Below are positions 37,850-43,211 of a stretch of 43,211 bases of DNA, piece by piece. The notes under the pieces were generated by a model. That model searched no databases and was not told the origin of the DNA. It saw only the letters and a list, made by a program, of their open reading frames with translations. The stretch is from NCBI GenBank assembly GCA_016926595.1, contig JAFGOG010000057.1:1-43211 (forward strand). The letters run 5' to 3'. Position numbers and translations under genes: made by a program. The DNA is from Anaerolineae bacterium (GTDB taxonomy: Bacteria > Chloroflexota > Anaerolineae > JAAYZQ01). Position 1 is the first letter of the stretch. Every line of letters begins with the position of its first letter.

Positions 37850-38731
37850 CTAAAGGTCTTGTTCTTCGGGGGGGAGATCGCTTGTTGTGCCGGCCTCGTT
37901 GTGGGTCTCTTCGTATTTGCGCCTGCGGCGGTCGAGCCAGTAACCGGCTTGGCTCACCTGGCGGCTCACCTTGCGGGCAAAGATCAGATAGCCGGTGTGG
38001 GCTATCATGCGATCCGTCGGGCGTAGACGGGCTGGTGCTGCTTTGTAAGGCCGCACCAGGATCTCCTCGACCTCGATCTGCCCCAGGCTGTGCTGTGCTT
38101 CCATCGCCTCGAGAAGATCAGATACTTGATTAGTCGTGGGCAGGATAGCGCCAAAGAAACCGCCGTCTTTTAGGGCCGCAAGCGCTTGCGGCAGGTAGGA
38201 TCCGGGATTGCGCACGTCCAGGAAGAGGGCATCGACGTCGGTCTCGTCGAACCCGTCGGCGATGTCCCGCAGTTTGAGCTCTACGCGATCGGCTAGCCCT
38301 ATGCTGTCCAGATTCTTTTGGGCCAGGCGCAGGACATCGGGCCGGACCTCGTACGAATACAAACGCCCGGCAGGGCCCAATGCCCGGGCCAGGGCCAGTG
38401 TCAGCCCGCCACTGCCGGTACCAGCTTCGATCGCCCGACTGCCTGGCGTGATATTCAGCTTGATCAGAACGTAACCAATGTCTTTGGGGTACATGATCTG
38501 CGTTGTGCGCTTGAGCTCGCTGATCAGATCGCAGGTGCTGGGCTCCAGAATAACGAATGGGTAGTTCAAGTGGCTATGGATCTCTCTTCCCAACGGCTGG
38601 TTTAGCAGATCGTCGTGGTTGACGCAGCCTCGATGCGTCTGTAGCTGGCCGCCGGCCTGTAGCCGGATGATGAACTGTTTGCGATCCTGGCTAATGAGCA
38701 GGACCAGGTCGCCCTCCTGTGCTAGGTGCAT
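37850..38731 (-). CDS. trmI: tRNA (adenine-58-N1)-methyltransferase TrmI
   Basis: It methylates adenosine 58 in the T loop of tRNA using S-adenosylmethionine. The 293-residue protein has the TrmI layout: an N-terminal beta domain (HLAQEGDLVLLI), the segment TTQIMYPKDIGYVLIKLNI, SAM motif I EAGTGSGGLTLALARALGP, SYEVRPD (acidic ribose-binding residue), ALFLDVRNPGSYL and a basic tail. Start ATG 38731 has GAGAGGAA upstream; the ORF's earlier 93 codons are antisense to the next gene. It has its own promoter, divergent from the membrane-protein gene. Confidence 0.92.
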   Translation of the reverse strand: MHLAQEGDLVLLISQDRKQFIIRLQAGGQLQTHRGCVNHDDLLNQPLGREIHSHLNYPFVILEPSTCDLISELKRTTQIMYPKDIGYVLIKLNITPGSRAIEAGTGSGGLTLALARALGPAGRLYSYEVRPDVLRLAQKNLDSIGLADRVELKLRDIADGFDETDVDALFLDVRNPGSYLPQALAALKDGGFFGAILPTTNQVSDLLEAMEAQHSLGQIEVEEILVRPYKAAPARLRPTDRMIAHTGYLIFARKVSRQVSQAGYWLDRRRRKYEETHNEAGTTSDLPPEEQDL

Positions 38732-38759
38732 GGCGTTTCCTCTCGGCTTGGCTGGCCTC

Positions 38760-38788
38760 ATTATAGTCTCTTTTTGTCTATTTGGAAA
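38760..38788 (-). promoter_or_regulatory. Promoter of trmI
   Basis: Minus strand TTTCCA (38783-38788), 17 bases, perfect TATAAT (38760-38765), 29 bases before the ATG. Confidence 0.65.
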
Positions 38789-38802
38789 GTCTGTGCTATA
38801 AT
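38774..38802 (+). promoter_or_regulatory. Promoter of the small membrane-protein genes
   Basis: TTGTCT (38774-38779), 17 bases, perfect TATAAT (38797-38802). It interlocks with the trmI promoter on the other strand. Confidence 0.7.
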
Positions 38803-38822
38803 CAGTTTGGGAGTGAGTGGTT

Positions 38823-39305
38823 ATGGAAGAGATCGAGAATGCAGCACTGCCACAGGGCATGGAAGCCACGCCTACTAAGGGCAGAAGTATCGGCAAGACG
38901 ATTGCGATCGTTTTGATCGTCATAGTGGTCGCGGCAGCCATTGGCGCCGCTATATGGGGCCTGGCGACCCATGCGCCCTTTGCGGCTGTGCTGCGCGACA
39001 TAGCGATCATTGTCCTGGCTTTGGTGACCGGAGTGATTGGGATTTTCCTGGCAATTCTGATCTTTCAAGTGCAGAGCCTGATCGCTCTGCTGCGCCACGA
39101 GGTCAAGCCAATCCTCGACTCGGCTAACCAGACGGTCAGCACGGTGAGGGGAACCAGCACCTTTGTGAGCGATACTGTTGTGTCGCCAATGATCCAGGCA
39201 CTCAGTTTCGCGTCGGGTGTGCGGCAGACGGCCAAGGTGCTGTTTCGCAGACCAGGCCGGCGGCTCCGTTCCCAGACTAGGCGATCTGAGAACGATCAAG
39301 GCTGA
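38823..39305 (+). CDS. Small membrane protein, two helices (DUF948-like)
   Basis: The 160-residue protein has two membrane helices (about 24-47 and 56-82), then a soluble stretch with EVKPILDSANQTVSTVRGTSTFVSDTVV, which recalls DUF948-type proteins that often precede YtxH genes, and a very basic C-terminus (RRPGRRLRSQTRR). ATG 38823 is chosen since GGGAG lies nine bases upstream; a GTG two codons before is too close. The YtxH gene follows by 69 bases. Function unknown, perhaps envelope stress. Confidence 0.75.
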   Translation: MEEIENAALPQGMEATPTKGRSIGKTIAIVLIVIVVAAAIGAAIWGLATHAPFAAVLRDIAIIVLALVTGVIGIFLAILIFQVQSLIALLRHEVKPILDSANQTVSTVRGTSTFVSDTVVSPMIQALSFASGVRQTAKVLFRRPGRRLRSQTRRSENDQG

Positions 39306-39374
39306 TCGAGAACGTACTTTGCTACAAGCAGGACATTATCTTGTATGACACTGAACTGAAAGGAGATAGATCCA

Positions 39375-39746
39375 ATGTCAGAAAAGTCGGGCGGTGGTGA
39401 ATTCATTGCTGGATTTCTGGTTGGGGCGCTTGTTGGCGCTGCGGCGGCGATGCTCTTTGCCCCTCAATCAGGCGAAGAGACGCGGGTTGTCATCCGCGAT
39501 AAGGGTATTGAGCTGAGGGATCGAGCCGAGGAGTTGTCAGCCGAGGCTCGCCGGCGGGCTGAGGAGGCTCAGTCCCAGGCCAAGACTAAGGCCCAGGAGC
39601 TCTCGACGCAGGCCAAGGGTAGGGCTCATGAGATCCAGACGCGGGTCAAGGAGGCGATCGAGGAAGGCAAGGCCGCGGCGATCAAGAAGAAGGAAGATCT
39701 CCTGTCCGAACTCGAAGTAGAGCAAGCACCAGCTGGATCCGAATAG
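39375..39746 (+). CDS. YtxH domain protein
   Basis: The 123-residue protein begins with the YtxH pattern: a Gly/Ala-rich membrane helix FIAGFLVGALVGAAAAMLFAP followed directly by QSGEETR. The remainder (35-115) is a long charged helix with Ala/Glu/Lys/Gln repeats, probably a coiled coil lying in the cytoplasm. AAAGGAGA precedes the ATG. Family members are linked to general stress; together with the preceding gene it forms a common pair. Confidence 0.85.
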   Translation: MSEKSGGGEFIAGFLVGALVGAAAAMLFAPQSGEETRVVIRDKGIELRDRAEELSAEARRRAEEAQSQAKTKAQELSTQAKGRAHEIQTRVKEAIEEGKAAAIKKKEDLLSELEVEQAPAGSE

Positions 39747-39868
39747 ATAACTTTCTGAGCGGGCGAGGCGTACCATCCTAGCCGTGGGGGCCGGGACTTG
39801 GCTTGGGCCTGCCAAACGCAAATGATCTTGCTGCATAGTGGGCGCGATGCACGAGGGAGTGAGACGCT

Positions 39869-40291
39869 ATGAAGATCCGCAAGTTTTGCCCTGAAGACAT
39901 CGATCCGATCGTGGATATTCTCAAAGCCAACCAGCAGTATGGCCATCCTGATATTCACGGACCGGAAGCGATGATGCGAGTCTACCGGTGTGAGGCGGCT
40001 GAGTTCCTGGTGGCCGAAGAGGATGACCAGGTGGTCGGCCTGATCCGGGGTACCTTTGATGGCTCGCGGGCAATCATCTACCTGGCCTCGGTTCACCCTG
40101 GCTACCAGCGGCATGGTATTGGCCGGTCGCTGGTTCTTGAGATCACCCGGCGTTTCAAGGAGCGGGGGGCGGCCAGCATCGCTGTGATCATACCGGGTGA
40201 TATCAGTTTCTGGCAGAAACTGGGATTTCGCCAGACTACCCGGTTGATGCAGGCGTATCCTATCGAGCAGGTGCTGAACAGCACAGGCTGA
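39869..40291 (+). CDS. GNAT family N-acetyltransferase
   Basis: The 140-residue protein has the GNAT fold: N-terminal RKFCPEDIDPIVDILKAN, the strand EFLVAEEDDQVVGLIRG, and the acetyl-CoA loop VHPGYQRHGIGRSLVLEI (Q/R-x-x-G-x-G/A). It resembles the YpeA/RimI-like group, but the substrate cannot be told. GAGGGAG stands before the ATG. It is followed by a hairpin shared with the convergent gene. Confidence 0.87.
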   Translation: MKIRKFCPEDIDPIVDILKANQQYGHPDIHGPEAMMRVYRCEAAEFLVAEEDDQVVGLIRGTFDGSRAIIYLASVHPGYQRHGIGRSLVLEITRRFKERGAASIAVIIPGDISFWQKLGFRQTTRLMQAYPIEQVLNSTG

Positions 40292-40301
40292 CCTGGCGAC
40301 C

Positions 40302-40341
40302 TAAAAAAGAACCCCCGGCTGCCATCGAGGAAGCCGGGGGT
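40302..40341 (-). terminator. Intrinsic terminator between GNAT and KaiC-like genes
   Basis: ACCCCCGGCT (40311-40320) and AGCCGGGGGT (40332-40341) form a perfect 10-bp stem. On the minus strand a run of six T follows within three bases, so it ends the KaiC-like transcript; on plus the downstream bases are only partly T-rich, giving weaker termination for the GNAT gene. Confidence 0.85.
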
Positions 40342-40349
40342 CTTGCTAT

Positions 40350-41087
40350 TCATTGCCTGGTGCGTCGAGGGCTGCCGGTTAGGAGGCCTTCATATTTCTG
40401 AAAGGCCTCGCCGACTGCGATCCCACCCCGCTTGATCTCAAAGCGGCGTATGGCCTTGTCGTGGTCAGTACCCCGCGTTTTCAAGACGGCTACGGCTCGC
40501 TGCATCACGCTGTCGATCTCGACGTAGCGCAGCAGGATGACCGAATCGACGATGAAGGCCAGGCGCCCCTGGTCGCCCCGCACAAAATCGGGGCCGCTGT
40601 CCTCGCTCACCAGCAGCGATGTGACCCCCTCCCGGCGCAGCCCATTGATCAGGTGGTTGTGAAAGCTGCGCAGCTCAACAGGATTGCGGGTGAGAACCCG
40701 AAAGTGGGAGACGCTGTCGATCACGACGCGCTTGACTGCCATATCGCGCATAGCGCTGCTAATCGGGCTGATGGGTGACTGCAGACTCGACAAGAAGACC
40801 TGCGGTGAGGTGAATACCACCCGCAGCTTGCCCTCCTGTTCCAGCTCGCGGAGGTTCCAGCCGTGAGTCAGGGCGTCGCGGTACAGGGTGTGGGGGAACT
40901 GCTCAAACGTTACCAGCAAGCCGGCTTCGCCCGCTTTTGCGCCGTAATAGAGGAATTGGGTTCCCAACGTCGTTTTGCCCGTGCCCGGTGCTCCCTGGAT
41001 CAGGGCTACGGAACCGGTGAGTAGGCCTCCATCCAGCATGTCGTCCAGCCCAGCCACTCCCAACGGTATGCGTTTGATTTCTGCCAT
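40350..41087 (-). CDS. KaiC-like RecA-superfamily ATPase, single domain
   Basis: The 245-residue protein is a single KaiC/GvpD-type ATPase domain: IPLGVAGLDDMLDGGLLTGSVALIQGAPGTGKTT (Walker A at about 32-40), TFEQFP, the Walker B strand RVVIDSVSHF and a C-terminal RRFEIKRGGI segment seen in these proteins. It lacks the second domain and the phosphorylation sites of clock KaiC, so a clock role is unlikely; such single-domain forms are thought to be signalling ATPases. AGGAGGG precedes the ATG. It lies 59 bases after cooC on the same strand and may be co-transcribed with it. Confidence 0.85.
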   Translation of the reverse strand: MAEIKRIPLGVAGLDDMLDGGLLTGSVALIQGAPGTGKTTLGTQFLYYGAKAGEAGLLVTFEQFPHTLYRDALTHGWNLRELEQEGKLRVVFTSPQVFLSSLQSPISPISSAMRDMAVKRVVIDSVSHFRVLTRNPVELRSFHNHLINGLRREGVTSLLVSEDSGPDFVRGDQGRLAFIVDSVILLRYVEIDSVMQRAVAVLKTRGTDHDKAIRRFEIKRGGIAVGEAFQKYEGLLTGSPRRTRQ

Positions 41088-41146
41088 CGGTCCCTCCTAA
41101 CAGCTTTTCGCTATCAGCTATCAGCGGGGCTGATAGCTCGACTATT

Positions 41147-41917
41147 TCACATGCTTTCCAGGCGGTCAACAATCGCCCGCGCTTTGGCCACGAGCTGAGG
41201 CGCCAGGTCAAAGATGGATTGGCCGCGCTGATCGGCCTCGACGGCCATTGGATCGGCTGGCAGGAAACCGAGTATCTCAAACTCGGGCAGCCGCTCGGTG
41301 ATAAAGGCCTCGTCGGCCTTGGAGGCTGTTTTGTTGCCGACACCGTAAAGCCGCTGGATGCCGATGTCGTGGGCCAGACTGTGGATGGCGTGGGCAGTGT
41401 GGATGCTGCGCTGCCCTGGCTCGACGACCACGATAAATGCGTCCACGGCGCTGGCTGTGCCGCGCCCCAGGTGCTCGACGCCGGCTTCCATGTCCATGAT
41501 CAACACCTCATCACGGCGCAGCAGGATGTGGGTAACCAGGCTGCGGAGTAGCGCGTTCTCTGGGCAGAGACAGCCACTGCCTCCCGACTTGACTGTGCCC
41601 ATGGTCAAGATGCGGATGCCGTCGCAAGACAGGGAGAAACGATCGGGGATGTCGTCGACCCTGGGGTTGAGCTTGAAATAGCCGCCGGTTTCCCCCTTAC
41701 GCGCCCCGGTTCGTTCGTAGATCAGATCCTCCATATCGGCGACAGGAGTGATGGTTGCCACTTTGTCCAGTGGGACGCCGCAGGCAGCCGCCAGCCCAGT
41801 CGCCGGATCGGCATCAATGGCCAGCACCTTCTGACCCCGCTCAGAAAAGACGTGCGCCAGTAGGGCGGCCAGCGTCGTCTTGCCCACACCCCCTTTGCCA
41901 GTTATAGCCAGTCTCAA
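41147..41917 (-). CDS. cooC: CODH nickel-insertion accessory ATPase CooC
   Basis: CooC-type (MinD-like) ATPases load nickel into the C-cluster of CO dehydrogenase or, as AcsF, into acetyl-CoA synthase. The 256 residues show the deviant Walker A GKGGVGKTT (7-15), IDADPATGLA, the Cys-x-Cys metal-binding motif in GSGCLCPENA (about 113-122) that joins the dimer, and DMEAGVEHLGRG. The start is a TTG at 41917, eight bases after GGAGG. It is 29 kb from acsA and acsB, which have no such gene beside them, so it is the probable maturation factor for both. Confidence 0.92.
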   Translation of the reverse strand: MRLAITGKGGVGKTTLAALLAHVFSERGQKVLAIDADPATGLAAACGVPLDKVATITPVADMEDLIYERTGARKGETGGYFKLNPRVDDIPDRFSLSCDGIRILTMGTVKSGGSGCLCPENALLRSLVTHILLRRDEVLIMDMEAGVEHLGRGTASAVDAFIVVVEPGQRSIHTAHAIHSLAHDIGIQRLYGVGNKTASKADEAFITERLPEFEILGFLPADPMAVEADQRGQSIFDLAPQLVAKARAIVDRLESM

Positions 41918-41941
41918 TGGATCAACCTCCTGGAGATTCCT

Positions 41942-43211
41942 CTAGTAGTTCTTGGATATGATGGGCAGGAAGACCATGAACCGCTCATAGTGCAAGATGA
42001 CGTCAAACAGGAACGGTGTGTACAGCTCGACAGCGGCCGGGGTCGGAGACGCGTTGCGCGCCCAAAAGTTCACCCGGTACTGGATGTAACGGGCGGTAGG
42101 ACAGTTGTCCGGGCAGGTGTGTCCCACGGCATCCTCGATGTGCTGTCCGGGCGCGTCATAGCCCTGCAGCGGTGCTCCTACGCTGATCGCATCGTCGGGA
42201 TAAGGGAACCGCTTGGGGTACCAGTCGCTGGTCAACAACTCGGCACGCGTGTTGCCCATCCTGGTCTGCAGGGTGATATAGGTGCCCTTGTCGGTGGTAG
42301 CGTGCCAGTCGATCATGTACCACTTGGTCTTGGTCGATATACTGTCATAGATCTTGGACACAAAGGCCCCAGAAGCATAGCGCTCCCCCTGTCCGGGCGT
42401 ACCGACTGGCCCGGTGAATTCACGATAATGCCCGCCGAATAGCATGTTGGTGCGGGCCAGGTAGACGTTGCGGTCGTAAAAGGGGTTGGTAATGCGATCG
42501 TCGTCCCAGCCGACATATACGTACCCGCCATAGATTATAGGCCATTCGGCAATCAACGTAGCAGCGATCGACGGCGCTCGCTGGTGGGCGTGAGGTGGCA
42601 TGTCTTTGCGATGGGGTGGATAGGCGCCGACTGTAAAGTTGTGCAGGCGGGCGTTGTCGTTGAGCATCAGGTTGTTGCCGCCGATGAACTCGGCAGGCGC
42701 GCCGACGTTGCTGAACAGTCGGAAATAGATGTCAATGTTCTCAAAGTCGCCGGCTCCATAGTTGCGCCCGTCGGCCCAGACGACAAAGGCATTGTACCCC
42801 TCTGAATCGGCCAGTGTCGCCGCGCTCATGTTGGCGGCCACGTCTGGCTCTGCCTGCCACACCGGCCCGGTCTGCCAGTCCCGTTCGTCGTTCTCGTTGA
42901 CCTGTACCTGCCCATCAGCTTCTTCCACCAGGACTACCGGCCAGGGGAAGTACGTGTCGGGCTGGGCGGTCACCGCAAGGTAGTAGATGTCAGGATCGTC
43001 GTCCAACGCCGGATTCATGCTGTGCCGAAAGTCCTGCCAAGCGATGTGCATCGTCGTCACCGGCAGCTCGACCATCGCTTGGGCCAGGCCGTAGGGTGTG
43101 TCTTTGGCCAGGGCTATCGACTTCATCCACTGGTTGACGGCGGCGGCCGGCTGGAGCTGGTCGATGTCGTTGGTCGAATTGGGCGGCTTGTCGTTGTTCA
43201 GCCGTCGATCC
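41942..43211 (-). CDS. Secreted protein with C-terminal L-P tail (5' end outside window)
   Basis: The reading frame is open to the window edge, so at least 422 residues are visible and the N-terminus is missing. The visible part has repeated beta-strand motifs of a propeller-like kind (IAWQDFRH, VVWADGRN, VYVGWDDDR, each followed by I/V-Y), suggesting an extracellular beta-propeller, then a beta-sandwich-like end and the tail VFLPIISKNY. Two Cys (TCPDNCPTA) may form a disulfide. No enzyme motif is apparent. The stop lies 24 bases before cooC, so transcription could run on. Confidence 0.72.
   Translation of the reverse strand, partial: DRRLNNDKPPNSTNDIDQLQPAAAVNQWMKSIALAKDTPYGLAQAMVELPVTTMHIAWQDFRHSMNPALDDDPDIYYLAVTAQPDTYFPWPVVLVEEADGQVQVNENDERDWQTGPVWQAEPDVAANMSAATLADSEGYNAFVVWADGRNYGAGDFENIDIYFRLFSNVGAPAEFIGGNNLMLNDNARLHNFTVGAYPPHRKDMPPHAHQRAPSIAATLIAEWPIIYGGYVYVGWDDDRITNPFYDRNVYLARTNMLFGGHYREFTGPVGTPGQGERYASGAFVSKIYDSISTKTKWYMIDWHATTDKGTYITLQTRMGNTRAELLTSDWYPKRFPYPDDAISVGAPLQGYDAPGQHIEDAVGHTCPDNCPTARYIQYRVNFWARNASPTPAAVELYTPFLFDVILHYERFMVFLPIISKNY

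Noticed and set aside
38732..39010. An N-terminal extension of TrmI by 93 codons.
   Set aside because: It is antisense to the membrane-protein gene and includes both divergent promoters; TrmI homologues start near MHLAQ.
40350..41087. Circadian clock KaiC.
   Set aside because: Only one ATPase domain, no KaiA/KaiB and no autophosphorylation segment; single-domain KaiC-like proteins are widespread.
1..43211. tRNA, rRNA, CRISPR arrays, insertion sequences.
   Set aside because: Reading both strands I found no clover-leaf, no regularly spaced direct repeats and no transposase motif; a short RNA could still be missed by eye.

Overview
The window is dominated by a 26-kb, single-strand (minus) cluster encoding an almost complete Wood-Ljungdahl (reductive acetyl-CoA) pathway, so the source is a strict anaerobe that fixes or oxidises C1 units through acetyl-CoA. 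Secreted proteins ending in a hydrophobic L-P tail (VYLPLVFRDFP and VFLPIISKNY), short GTAGGGGC-type intergenic repeats, high GC and DUF350/YtxH/STAND genes suggest an uncultured Chloroflexota (Anaerolineae-like) bacterium. That placement is inference from style, not from a marker gene.

Layout, in the order the minus strand is transcribed (high to low coordinates). 26.2-22.9 kb: promoter, structured leader and a double HdrA flavoprotein. 22.9-17.3 kb: an MvhD-like protein with Cys, a 1542-residue HdrA-GltD-HdrA fusion, and a second MvhD-like protein that reads through an in-frame TGA (predicted selenocysteine). 17.3-14.1 kb: MetV, MetF and a fused HdrC-HdrB. 14.0-10.5 kb: FchA, FolD and Fhs (fhs has its own near-consensus promoter). 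10.3-0.15 kb: a heavy-metal-associated-domain protein without its cysteines, then AcsA (CODH), AcsB (ACS), AcsD and AcsC (corrinoid iron-sulfur protein), AcsV (reductive activator) and AcsE (methyltransferase), closed by an intrinsic terminator at 51-87. The CODH nickel-insertion ATPase CooC lies apart at 41.1-41.9 kb. No formate dehydrogenase, hydrogenase or selenocysteine machinery is in the window.

How the genes work together: Fhs, FchA and FolD take formate to methylene-THF. MetF/MetV reduce it to methyl-THF, probably in a complex with the Hdr/MvhD proteins, which would link NAD(P)H, ferredoxin and methylene-THF. AcsE moves the methyl group to the corrinoid protein AcsCD, which AcsV keeps reduced. 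AcsA makes CO from CO2 and AcsB joins methyl, CO and CoA. The best candidate for something new is this electron-transfer module: two giant HdrA proteins, one with an NAD(P)H-dependent GltD module inserted between its ferredoxin clusters, paired with Cys and Sec versions of MvhD.

The right part (26.3-43.2 kb) is ordinary accessory sequence: a DUF350 membrane protein and a DUF2007 protein; two secreted proteins; a STAND ATPase with TPR repeats; a TetR-controlled ABC/HlyD export operon whose permease is reduced to a 48-codon remnant; TrmI; small membrane/YtxH proteins; a GNAT acetyltransferase; a KaiC-like ATPase; CooC; and a secreted protein cut by the window edge. No gene-free stretch exceeds 300 bases; the longest (26018-26313) holds two divergent promoters and the leader of the Hdr operon. 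I saw no tRNA, rRNA, CRISPR array, insertion sequence or transposase.
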